A stretch of 64,000 bases of DNA from Eutreptiella sp. 'Long Island Sound 2002' (lineage: Eukaryota > Euglenozoa > Euglenophyceae > Eutreptiales > Eutreptiaceae), in NCBI GenBank assembly GCA_964036045.1, contig OZ038378.1, positions 23,611,935-23,675,934 of the forward strand. Reading direction: 5' to 3'. The notes under the pieces are model-generated. The model did not search any database. It worked only from the letters and a program-made list of their open reading frames with translations, and was not told where the DNA came from. Positions 26,965 through 36,776 of the stretch are shown here, one piece after another (within the stretch, counting starts at the first letter, position 1; the number at the start of each line of letters is the position of its first letter). A program made the translations under genes and the position numbers.

Positions 26965-28952
26965 CAGAAAGCGCCGTCATATGTCACATACAAATCAAAG
27001 TCATCCGCATCCTCTGTGCGGTCTTGAGGTGCTGCCCAAAAGGGGTCTTGTAGGTCTAGTGTCGGGGGGGGGGGGGGGGTGGCAGGCATTGGCCTGCAGC
27101 CTTCTTCTTTCGCAGCTGATTCTGGTGCTGCGGCTTTGGCTGCCTTTGTGCTGGCATTTCGAGTGATCTGGTTTCCAAGTTTCTTCTTGGGTGCGGCTTT
27201 TGGCTTTGGTTTTGGTTCCTTTGCTTGCCTGGCAGTTTCAATGAAGGGCTCGGAAGTCACAAACCCACCCAAGTGCAGGTTCCATGGATTATTCTTGGTG
27301 GCATGATTGATCTCTCCCGCTGTGCACTCCACCCCGGCATCACTTTTTTTGCTGCTGCTTCTGCTGATGGAGATGCTGCACCCACTGGCAGAACTGGCAA
27401 GACTTCCAGAGCACTGAGAGCTGGCAGGGTTTACCGCACTGGCATGGCGCTCCACAAGGCGCAGGGGGAAGGCTTTTTGATCCGGGCAATGGGCAAGTGC
27501 CGCAAAAAATACGCTGGATCAAAAGGGCTTATGCCACAAGATTTGAAACTACTCGGTATGTTTTGTGGTGTCACTTCTTTCACAAAGGCTTTTGTCCACA
27601 ACTCAAAAAAAGAGGCAGGGCCGGATGCCTTGCCTTCGCACTCCCTCTGTTCGTCCCTTCTAAAACGTGTGAAAGCCGTGTTCAGGGCTCCGAAAGCTGT
27701 TAGTTCCAGTGGTTGTATGACATCAGTTAAATGGGTCCAGGAGTACAATCCCAAATCCAAGTTCTTTGCATTCAGTTATATTTGACAGAGTGATGTGGGT
27801 TTTTAAGCCGTCTACGATCAACACTACACAGCCATACTTATTGTTTCTTGGGTACATCTCTGCTACGAACACTTCTCTCACCTACTCAATGAAGGTGGTA
27901 GCATCAGACCAGCCTCCTTTGCTCTCCTTCGACTTTGCATGCTATCGTGAGCGTTGCGCTCATTGCTGAAGGCCACTTTTTGGCTGTTCTTTTTGCTGTC
28001 ACCTGAGTAGCTTTAATGAACAGAGGGCACACCTCTTTTGAAAAAAGGCGCCCAGGCACTGTTTTCCGTGTCCACAACAGGGCTGGTGTTTTTTCTGCTT
28101 GAGACACGCATACCATTGCTGCTATGTCGGTACGATCGTACCCACGGCTCCTTGCGGCTTACCTCCTGTTCTTGCGCGCATAGACCTCCCGGGTGTTGAC
28201 CAAAAACTCTTGAAGTAACCACTCCCATCTTGGTTGTACACGTGTTGTGTTTTCATATTCACTCGTAACAGGGCAGGGTACAATTTCTAATTGAAAAAAT
28301 CAGTCCACCCCTCTGCTGTCAACTTCGCATCAGCACGCTGACTCTCGCACATCTGGGCTGCACTCCCCTTCAGCGTTGGGTTACGGTTCTGGAACAATCT
28401 CCACCACTTGAGACCACTAGTGATTGTCCCTCCGGCGAGGCTGGGAGAGGGTTGGGAGAGGTTTGAGAGGTGGTGGAAGAGAGTCGGGGAAGGGTGGCAA
28501 TGGGTTGGGAGAGGCTGGTTGGATGAGGTTGGGAGAGTGTTGGGAGAGGGTGGCCCGGGTTGCGACAGTGCGGGAGAAGGTGGGAAGAGGGGTGGAGAGG
28601 TTGGTAGATGGTTGGGAGAGCGTGGGAAAGGGCCGGGAGAGGGTTGCAAGATGGTGTGACCTCTCCTTCCTTCGTTCGTGCTGCCATCTCCTTCCCTCTC
28701 ATAAGGATTTTGTGTGTTGTTGGACTCATGGCCTTGTCGCGTGGTTCGTCCATCCAACCCATCAGTTTTGCTTCATTTATCCTTGGCTTCACTCCTCTTT
28801 TGATGACCTTTCACCTTTCCTTGAACAACAATGAGACCAACCACAGGGGGGTCACTTGGACTTGTCGCATTGCTGAAGTGTCTCGTGTCGCCTTTGTGAA
28901 GCATTCGTGGTAGGGCGAGTGACACATTACGAGTTCTAACCGACGAGCGTTC
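26965..28952 (-). pseudogene. pogo/CENP-B-like DDE transposase pseudogene, main part
   Basis: Reading the - strand, several broken frames follow the family order. First comes a CENP-B-type HTH segment with PRINEAKLMGWMDEPRDK (about 28790-28700). Then NQDGSGYF (about 28215-28240) occupies the first catalytic Asp site (family N-x-D-E-x-G). Then KYGCVVLIVDGLKTHIT (27790-27840) carries the second Asp. Then HLTDVIQPLELTAFG and VTPQNIPSSFKSCGISPFDP (27500-27735) give the DDE_1 C-terminal region. The third acidic residue is Glu (QPLE) where the family has Asp (QPLD). Frames shift near 27745 and 27450, and stops interrupt the centre. A G-rich minisatellite at 28436-28660 splits the HTH region. The 5' end continues at 42165-42299 beyond element A. 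Confidence 0.7.
28436..28660 (+). repeat. GTTGGGAGAGG-type minisatellite
   Basis: Irregular 11-13-bp units of TTGGGAGAGG(G/T) repeat across about 225 bp. On the - strand they read Pro/Ser/Leu-rich (PLPTLSQPHPTSLSQP). They lie inside the transposase pseudogene and are likely a later expansion. Confidence 0.6.
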
Positions 28953-31315
28953 TAAAGAAGTTCCCTACCAGGACCGGCCCCCGCTGTGCCCCTTCCGCCT
29001 GTAATCCCCGCTGACTTGCTCCGGATCAATGCTTGCATTTATCAAAATCCAAGGTCCAAAACCAAAAATATCGAAAATAGAAAATACAATCCTCCTTCAA
29101 CCCTGAATGGCAACCAGATCCCACAAGTATAGCAATAACCCAATTCACAATCCAAATCAGGCTGCGGGCTTTCGTTCAGCACACCGGTATTCCCACGGTG
29201 GCGGGCATGTACAAGAATTGCACCAAGGAAGAAAGCCCTGAAATTGGCATATGAACACATATGAAGCAAAGTTGGGGAGAGATGGAAACTTACACAATCA
29301 CAGACATAGACCCATCATTCCCTGGACTCAAGACCTTCCCTTGACTCACCAACATGATGCCCTGAACCCAGTCCAATAAGATGGCTAAATGCCATATGTC
29401 AAAAGTCAATACACAAACCCCAAAAATGTGTTCACTCCCAAGCCTCTAAATCCTAGCCCAATAGGGGAGGTGGCGTGTCATGGCCTAGAGTGGCACTCAG
29501 GACCATGCCCTACCCTGACATAACCTTGGTTGGACTTGGAGTCGAATGGGCTTAGAGAAATGACCTATGAGTTTGAACTCATAACATGCCAAAAAACTGC
29601 CAATTCACATCATATTGGCCATATATCACATATATGCTCAAAATTAAGGTTACCACTTATCCGAAGGCTCAAAGCATGCATGGAATCGAAGTCTAGTATT
29701 CATGGAGGATAGAGACCAAAGGCCAATGCCCATGTACATCCCCATTTTACCCTCGAAACCCTTTCGGATATGGGCGCCACGCACTGCCCAAGTCCGCCCA
29801 TGATCATGAGACCAATTCTTGAAATCCTTCGTGCGCCAAGCCAAATGGAGTTCATGATCCGGCATATGGTGGTGTTCAACTCCAAAGCATATGCCAACAT
29901 ATGAACAACATACCATGGTTCGACTCTCCATAGGCTTCTTGCTGTTAGCTGACCAGGTGAGTACACAAAACGCAAAAATGAGCAAAAATTGAGGTCAAAA
30001 ACATGAAAATATGACCAAATACAAAGTTGTCATGATAGTATATCTCTATGCTCACCCATGATATCCGCTCATGATTCAATACACAAATGATTGGAACCAT
30101 TTGCGAACAATTCCCCCACTTGGATCCCCAATCGGGCGCATGGAGATACCTTTGCCACTAATATCTACATGCCCCATGAAAATGGGAGTGCACCCATGGA
30201 TCTCTTTGTCAAACACACCATGAGCAATACATACGCGGTAGACTTGGTCTAGCGCTTTGAATTCCACAATTGGGACATGGGCAAAGCCCTTGTCACGTAT
30301 GGCTCCCCATCTCTTCGGCCACACGAAGATATATAACATTGGCGTGAGCATATCAAACATATACCATGCATATAACAAATACCCTCAAAATGTGGCTCCC
30401 ACCATGATATGCCATGTCCCTCCATTGACATAACTTCACGTTAAAGATACGTAGGAACCCAAGGAAAGTTGCTATGCAACCCCAACACCCATGCGGCACA
30501 CTCGAAAGTCGCATTAAAATATTCGGTTGCACGGTCCAAGAGTTATATATCACTTTATACCTTCTTGACCCTTTTCCCTTGCTACACCGGGCATGTGTGC
30601 GCACCAAAGGCGTTTGATGCTTCCTAAATTAAGTTGAGACCAAGGCAGTTCCAACCCAACCTTCCTCATTCTCATTCCTCACACTCGCGCGTAGATATGG
30701 CTCTTCAAAGTGATCCCACGATTCGATTTTGTTTCCCTTATATCTCCAAGTCAAATGGGTGGCAAGTATAAGGGAAACCTGATTCGGGCATAGGGGAAGG
30801 AGTATGACCACTCGAAGAAGTCCAAATCAAGTGCGGCGATGTCGAAGTCGAAAATCCGATTTCGACATCACGAAAAATTCCGATTAAATTTTCGAGTGCT
30901 TATTTAGAAAATTGCGGAAGCAACGAACCCTTTACAGATGAAATCTGACCCTTCAGAAACGTTTCCGCCAAAATATCTGGAAATAACAGTTAACCAATCG
31001 GTTAACGCAAAATCGCGAGCCAACTGACAGTCGCCGATACATTGACTATCAGAACGAAAGGCTGAAAAATTACGGAAACATTATGATAATAAAACCCTGT
31101 TGATTCCTGATATTCTGCTATATAAATCTCCGCTGGCGGTGCCTCGGTTCTGAATATGGCCGCTCATAGCCGGAATGGCCAAACCTATCACACTATCACA
31201 TCGGGTTAGTTCAGGTGGATGGGAGAGTATGATATCAGCCAATGGCGGCTTGCCGGCACATAGATACACACCCCAAGTGACCCCAAGATGGCCACGGGGG
31301 TCCGAACCGGCTTCA
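28953..31315 (-). repeat. element A 3' LTR
   Basis: The left copy, preceding host sequence with GTTC. It is equal in length to the 39802 copy. The boundary on the internal side is the start TGAAGCCGG after the polypurine tract (coding strand). Confidence 0.93.
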
Positions 31316-31327
31316 CCCCCCTTCTCA
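31316..31327 (-). other. element A polypurine tract
   Basis: On the coding strand GAGAAGGGGGG lies immediately before the 3' LTR start TGAAG. This is the standard second-strand priming site of LTR retroelements. Confidence 0.8.
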
Positions 31328-31709
31328 GAGCGTTGTATCAGCTCGGAAACCAATGAAGAGAGGACGGGAGGACCCCAATGGGCTCCAACCCCCCCCTCCA
31401 TGTCCCAAGGACACATGGAGGCCCCACACATGTCGTAGGCGTCCCCCATGCCCCAAGGGAGGGGTGAGGACACTGATAATCAGCACCCTACGCCATATCC
31501 GGTCTCCTCTTGATCTACAACATGGACCAAGGGGATCAAAGATAGAAAAACGTCGTCGGTCGACCTAAATAAGTATACCACAATGCAATATATATGTGGA
31601 GATCGAGTGAAGGGGGTATATGGCCGATCAAGGCCGAAAAATCCCCGGATGAACGCCCTCACTTGTCTCCCCATTCACAGAAACAAACAAAATGCCAAGG
31701 GGGGATCCA
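31328..31709 (-). other. element A 3' untranslated region
   Basis: About 380 bp between the Pol stop (TAA, 31710-31712) and the polypurine tract. No long frame or recognisable motif is seen. Confidence 0.6.
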
Positions 31710-34700
31710 TTACGGTGCTACAGCAGCAACCAAATGGACCAATACGTCCTTGACATCCAAAGAAATACCCTTTTTCTTTAGGTAGTCCATCCAGATCGTG
31801 GTATACCTCGGCACGAAACTGCTCGGAGGCTCCCACGAGTCCCTGGATGCGGCGAATCCCTTCCAACGGACTTTGTAAAGCCTCCCCCCAGGCGTCCCCG
31901 GGTCTGGCTTGTCCGCCAGGATCCTCTCCGCGGTGAAATCGTCGTCCTCACCCTCATCGTCCGAGTCCACATCGCCGGCCGTGAACTCGAAGGTGACGGG
32001 ACGTCCGCTGGGGTCTGGTGCTCGGGGACGAAGCTGGGTATGGTCGCGGTCCAGGATCTTGTTATCCCCCACACGAACCGCATACACATCCTGCCCGACC
32101 TTCCGCACGATTACCCCCGGCACATACCAAGATGCCTGCCGATGCCTGGACAGGACATCCTTGTGGTGCCGCTCCACCCACGCGGTGTCTTGGAGAGCAT
32201 ACTTCTGGACTTTTCCCTGCTTGAAGTACTTGGCCCTCTTGTCATGCTCGTCCTGAAGTGCCTTGCACACCTTGGCCGCCGTGTCGTCCGCCTCAGCCAT
32301 CATTGCGTTCGCATCCCGGGCCACCTTGCCGTGGTTCATCCACGGGAGAGTGCGTGACACTCGATCCCGTAGGAACAGGATGCGATGGGGCGACAGTCCA
32401 GTGGGTCCCGGAAGGTCGTGATACGCCTGGAGCACTCTCCACAGCGAGTTATACCAGTTCCGGCCCGGTTCGTCAATGTGCAGCTGGCGGAACTTCTCGA
32501 ACATCTGTCGCCCGGCCACTTCAGCACGGCCATTCGACCGGCTGTGGTAAGCCACGGTCTTGGCGTGCCGAATCCCCATGTGCTTACACATCGTCTTGAA
32601 CCACGTCCCCACGAATTGACTGCCCCTATCGCTGCAGATGACAGCTGGGATATCGAAAATCGTCAGCCAATGCCTGATCATGGCATTAGCGACGGTCTTG
32701 GCCTGCAGCCCCACTCCATGCTTGTCCTTCTTGTCCTTCTTCTTGGACTTCTTGCCCGGGACTGCCACGATATACCCGCTGTGCCTGTCCACCGCCAGGA
32801 TGACACAGTCGTAGGTCTCTCCGTCTACGGTGACCTCAGGCATGGCGAATACATCCATGGCCACGGACCGCATAGGGGCCTCCGGTATAGCCGTATACAC
32901 CGGGTTGCCCGCTGTGGAGTGGTTAGGGCTCTTCGTGGCCCAACACACGGCACAGTCGCTGCAGTACCTATCCAGGATGGCGTAGTACCCCGGAGGGAAC
33001 TTGAAACGCCACTCCAGGTCCTGCTGCATCTTGTCTCGGCCAGGATGCATGAGCTGGGCGTTGTGCCAATGGTCAATGAGCTCCTCCACTCGGTTCTCGG
33101 GCACCAGCAGCTTGTCCTTGAGGAACAACTTGTCGCCATCCTCGGTCAAGCCCTCGGGCCATTCGTCGTCCGACGGGGCGCTCACGGCATTCCAGTACTT
33201 GCCCCAGTGCTCGGATGCCGCGTAGTCATCCGACCAGTCCTCTGTGAGCACCGACCTGACTAGCTCTACAGGGGCCACCATCCATTGCTCGAGGGTTTCC
33301 TCTCGAATAGCTTGGACGCGGGCACCCCGGAACTTGGCCAGGTCCGTACGGTTTGCCATCACCACCAAGCACTTGACCCCCCCCTGCTCCATGACCTTCT
33401 CCATCTCGATGATGCGCTTGGCCTCCTCGGTCTCCTCGGCGTCTCCATGGCTGGATATGTCCATCCAAGCCTTGCCCGCGGGGTAGGCCCACCGACTGAG
33501 GCAATCTGCCACAGTGTTGTCCTTCCCCGGGACGTATACGACGCTGAGGTCGAACTTGGCGAACGTCTCGTGCCACCGGGCCCTCCTTGCCGCCGGTCCC
33601 GAGGGGGTGTCGACGTGCTCCTTGTGCCAGCTCTGCAAGGACTGATGGTCCGTGCAAACCACTACCGGTTGCAATCCGATGTGGCCAGACCACTTCCTGA
33701 GCGCACAAACAATGGCGTACGTCTCCTTCTCCCTCGCAGTCCAGGTGCGGCGTTGGCCCTCGGCCAGGATCCGGCTCCAGAACGCCACGGGTACATGCGA
33801 CCCGTCGTCTCGGATCTGCTCGAGGACTGCCCCCACAGCATAGTCCGAGGCGTCCGTCCGTAGCACGAATCCCTTGTCTGGGTCCACCAGGAATAGCCCC
33901 AACTGCCCCAGGAGTCGCTCCTTCAGGCGGTTGAACGCATCCTCAGCCTCAGGGGTCCAGGCAAGCTTCTTCTTGCTCCCCTTCCGGCCATCGAACTTGC
34001 CCACTTGCAGCATCTTGTGCAACGGCCCCGAGAGTTCTGCATACATCCGGACATAGCCCGAATAGTAATTGCAGAACCCCATGAAGGACCGGAGTTCGCT
34101 GATGGTCTGGGGCTTCTCCCAGTGGTGCAGGGACGCCAGCTTCCCAGGCATGGGACGGCGTTGCCTGTGACCAACCACGTGACCCGCGAACTCCACTTCC
34201 TTCACGAAAAGTGAGGCTTTGGTGGGCTTGCACACCATGTTGTGCTTGTCCAACTCGCTGAGCACTCGGCGCAGATCCTTCTCATGCGCGTCGATGAGCT
34301 CGTCCTCAGTCATGTTCTCCGTGCCGGACCCGATGATGATGTCATCCACGAAGGGATCGGCACAGTCCCGGACAGGACCGAGTAGGTCCTCCATCATGCG
34401 CTGGAAAGCGGCGTTGCCATTCTTGGCGCCCATAGGCACCACTTTCCACTGCATGGGCCCCAGCGGCGTTGACATCGCTGTGCAGGGCCTGGAGTCCGGG
34501 TGTAGCGGCATCTGGTGGTAACCGTGTTTCAGGTCCAACACCGTGAAAATCCGCTTTTTCTGTTGCTTTTGGAGGATGGAGTCGATCAGGGGAAGCGAGT
34601 ACGAGTCGTGCTCGGTCTGCTCGTTCAAACCTCTGTAATCAACCACCAACCTCCACTCGCCCTTCTCCTTCTTGGGCACGATGAAGGCTGGGCTGGCCCA

Positions 34701-36026
34701 CTCACTGTCGGAGGGTTCGATCCATCCCCGCTCAATGAACTCGGCCAACAGCTTCTTCATGGCCTCGGCCCGATCGCCCTGAAGTTGGTACTCCCGATGA
34801 CGATAGATCTTCGGGTTCGGCTTCAGCTTGATCTTCGCTGTACCAAACCTCCCGCGATCTGGAGGGTTCTTGTTGGCGACGCCACTGAATAGCCGCGGAT
34901 AGGCCTTGATCAGCCTCTCCTTCAGCTCGGCGACCTTCGGGTTCTCCTGGGCCTCCTCAGCCGCTTGCTTCGGTATAGATACAACCGACCGCACTGCGGT
35001 GTAGGCCTCTTCTGGGTCCGATTCCGACTTCTCCTCGTCCGATATGCCGTCTTCATCGTCGTGGGGAGCTCTTCCCACCGATAATCTTCGAAAATTTGCG
35101 GCATCGGGCTGGTGACTGTCGCTATCGGCACCCATTCTTGGAAAATCCCATGTTGGTGGGTCCGACCCAACCGGACCATCGTATTGGTCCGCGATGTGAT
35201 CCATGACCCTCGCCACGAACTCATCCTTCTCGTACTTGCCGGTGACCAACATCTTGTCATCCCACCAATGCGGAGATGCGACCATGGCCCGCCTCTTCTT
35301 GGCTGCCACACGGTCGTGCATCCCCATCCGCATGTAGTTGACGACGTCGTCGATCTCGGCGTGGGACAGGATGTCAATGCCATCAAATGGCTGATCCGTC
35401 CCCTCCTTGGGCTCAAACATGACCTTCATGGGCACCGCCTCCACCCTACGGATGAATGCTTCATCACCCGTGGGCTGGGCTTGCGCCCCATCCACCAGGA
35501 AAGCCTTGGTACCCCACGCTTGACCCGGGGAGGGCATTGATACACCCTTGGCGTCGATGAACAACTCCTCCTCTGGCCCGAATGACATCTCGTTCAGGGT
35601 GATGGAGTCCAGCGTCGACTTGAGACCCTCCAGCGGACATGGGGTGGAACCTATGCCGGTTATTACCAGGATCCCCTTCGCCCTATCCGCGATGATCTTC
35701 TCCACCGTACGTCTGGTGTTATCCAGGGAGCCATGCCAATACATGGGTCCCCACTCCTTCAAACCCCAATGCCTGTGCCAGGCTGAGTCTCCTCGATGCC
35801 AATGCCTCCTACACTTCCGCAGAAGTGGGGCATCCCGGGAAGCGAAGATGTCCGTCTCGGGCACTTCAGCTCCCAGCGTCTGAATCATCCTGGTGTACAC
35901 TTGCGGCGCCATTCCATACTCCGTGAGCTGAACTCCACGGTCTCCTCTGGACTTGACACCCACAGCTTGCACCGCTCGGACGATCCGATCCTCTTCCTCA
36001 GCGTTCCATTGGGATGACCCGCACGC
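31710..36026 (-). CDS. pol: element A Pol: (MTase-like)-RT-RNase H-integrase-chromodomain
   Basis: Counting from the Met at 35972: residues 38-115 carry ETDIFAS and TVEKIIADRAKGILVI, resembling the methyltransferase-like domain of DIRS elements. RT spans about 420-600, with VDYRGLN, VLDLKHGYHQ (D480) and FVDD (541-544). RNase H spans about 700-830 (D706, E750, D775). The integrase zinc finger uses H970/H976 and C1007/C1010; its catalytic triad is D1040, D1115 and E1151 (35 residues between the last two). A chromodomain lies at about 1346-1400 (YKVRWKGFAASRDSWEP). The frame is open upstream to a TAG at 36027-36029 and is in phase with protease and Gag. It ends in TAA. No frameshift is present, so it is likely functional or recently so. 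Confidence 0.92.
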   Translation of the reverse strand, partial: ACGSSQWNAEEEDRIVRAVQAVGVKSRGDRGVQLTEYGMAPQVYTRMIQTLGAEVPETDIFASRDAPLLRKCRRHWHRGDSAWHRHWGLKEWGPMYWHGSLDNTRRTVEKIIADRAKGILVITGIGSTPCPLEGLKSTLDSITLNEMSFGPEEELFIDAKGVSMPSPGQAWGTKAFLVDGAQAQPTGDEAFIRRVEAVPMKVMFEPKEGTDQPFDGIDILSHAEIDDVVNYMRMGMHDRVAAKKRRAMVASPHWWDDKMLVTGKYEKDEFVARVMDHIADQYDGPVGSDPPTWDFPRMGADSDSHQPDAANFRRLSVGRAPHDDEDGISDEEKSESDPEEAYTAVRSVVSIPKQAAEEAQENPKVAELKERLIKAYPRLFSGVANKNPPDRGRFGTAKIKLKPNPKIYRHREYQLQGDRAEAMKKLLAEFIERGWIEPSDSEWASPAFIVPKKEKGEWRLVVDYRGLNEQTEHDSYSLPLIDSILQKQQKKRIFTVLDLKHGYHQMPLHPDSRPCTAMSTPLGPMQWKVVPMGAKNGNAAFQRMMEDLLGPVRDCADPFVDDIIIGSGTENMTEDELIDAHEKDLRRVLSELDKHNMVCKPTKASLFVKEVEFAGHVVGHRQRRPMPGKLASLHHWEKPQTISELRSFMGFCNYYSGYVRMYAELSGPLHKMLQVGKFDGRKGSKKKLAWTPEAEDAFNRLKERLLGQLGLFLVDPDKGFVLRTDASDYAVGAVLEQIRDDGSHVPVAFWSRILAEGQRRTWTAREKETYAIVCALRKWSGHIGLQPVVVCTDHQSLQSWHKEHVDTPSGPAARRARWHETFAKFDLSVVYVPGKDNTVADCLSRWAYPAGKAWMDISSHGDAEETEEAKRIIEMEKVMEQGGVKCLVVMANRTDLAKFRGARVQAIREETLEQWMVAPVELVRSVLTEDWSDDYAASEHWGKYWNAVSAPSDDEWPEGLTEDGDKLFLKDKLLVPENRVEELIDHWHNAQLMHPGRDKMQQDLEWRFKFPPGYYAILDRYCSDCAVCWATKSPNHSTAGNPVYTAIPEAPMRSVAMDVFAMPEVTVDGETYDCVILAVDRHSGYIVAVPGKKSKKKDKKDKHGVGLQAKTVANAMIRHWLTIFDIPAVICSDRGSQFVGTWFKTMCKHMGIRHAKTVAYHSRSNGRAEVAGRQMFEKFRQLHIDEPGRNWYNSLWRVLQAYHDLPGPTGLSPHRILFLRDRVSRTLPWMNHGKVARDANAMMAEADDTAAKVCKALQDEHDKRAKYFKQGKVQKYALQDTAWVERHHKDVLSRHRQASWYVPGVIVRKVGQDVYAVRVGDNKILDRDHTQLRPRAPDPSGRPVTFEFTAGDVDSDDEGEDDDFTAERILADKPDPGTPGGRLYKVRWKGFAASRDSWEPPSSFVPRYTTIWMDYLKKKGISLDVKDVLVHLVAAVAP

Positions 36027-36776
36027 CTAATCCGTGGACAGCCATGTGAGGCATTCATCGTCCTCCCGGACCAGCGTTGCGCGATGGGGAAGGGCTCCAA
36101 TGGCGTTGGCCACCATGAAGTCGTACCCCATGATCATATCCCAATCAGTAATGTCGGCCACATAGAAGTTCCCGGATAGAGTGCTTCTCTTCGCCTGATC
36201 AGGGCAGTTCAAGCGCTCATGCTCCCAGAATTCCATACTGATAGTGGCCTCATGGGTGCCACCACCCATAATCTCTCCGTTGGCGACCTTCAGGCGGACC
36301 GGTCTCCGGCTGGGCTGCAGGAATTCCTCCTTGAACAACCCTCTCCGGACCAGGCTCACCTGGGCACCCGTATCCACCAACACATCCACCACCTTCTCCT
36401 CTCGTCCGCACCGTACTCGCACTTTCAAGTGCAACTGCCGCTCGTCGCCATGAGGTGTATGGATGACTCTCACGGCATGCAACTCTAGCACGTCCGGGTG
36501 CATCAGGACTTCAAGGGTATGGTCACGGATGGTGTAGATCTTGGGTTGGTCCTGCCCGTCCACGGGGCTCTCCGTGGTCGCTCCTTCCTTCTTGCCATGT
36601 CCCGTACCCACATGTACTTCCCTTGGCAGGGCGCCCCAGGGGTTGGGAGTGGCGAAACTCAGTGGTTTTGGCTCTTCCGGAGCCTTCTTCGGCACCCGAT
36701 GTGCCTTCGCCTTCTCAGGGATTCCACTGATTTTCGGAGGAGAGACCTCCGAGGTCCCACTCCCGTGGGGGCTCCT
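36027..36776 (-). CDS. pro: element A protease segment
   Basis: The segment between two in-frame TAG codons (Gag stop at 36777-36779, end stop at 36027-36029). The first Met-like codon is at 36695 but the frame is open from the Gag stop. The aspartic protease site is VLVDTGAQVSLV (Asp108 counted from 36695). The C-terminal half, with VADITDWDMIMGYDFM, fits the retropepsin fold. Expression probably needs stop-codon readthrough or a fused product, because there is no frameshift and no independent start. Confidence 0.85.
   Translation of the reverse strand, partial: RSPHGSGTSEVSPPKISGIPEKAKAHRVPKKAPEEPKPLSFATPNPWGALPREVHVGTGHGKKEGATTESPVDGQDQPKIYTIRDHTLEVLMHPDVLELHAVRVIHTPHGDERQLHLKVRVRCGREEKVVDVLVDTGAQVSLVRRGLFKEEFLQPSRRPVRLKVANGEIMGGGTHEATISMEFWEHERLNCPDQAKRSTLSGNFYVADITDWDMIMGYDFMVANAIGALPHRATLVREDDECLTWLSTD

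Noticed and set aside
28287-28792. - strand Pro/Ser-rich protein frames of 140-156 codons
   Set aside because: The Pro/Ser/Leu part is the minisatellite at 28436-28660. Only the short HTH-like part is meaningful, and it belongs to the transposase pseudogene.
29042-30811. Small frames within the element A LTRs (duplicated at 39.9-41.7 kb)
   Set aside because: They occur identically in both LTRs, are short, lack motifs, and are expected by chance in LTR sequence.
32385-33263. 292-codon + strand frame over element A integrase
   Set aside because: Antisense shadow of the integrase/RNase H region; no independent start context or motif.
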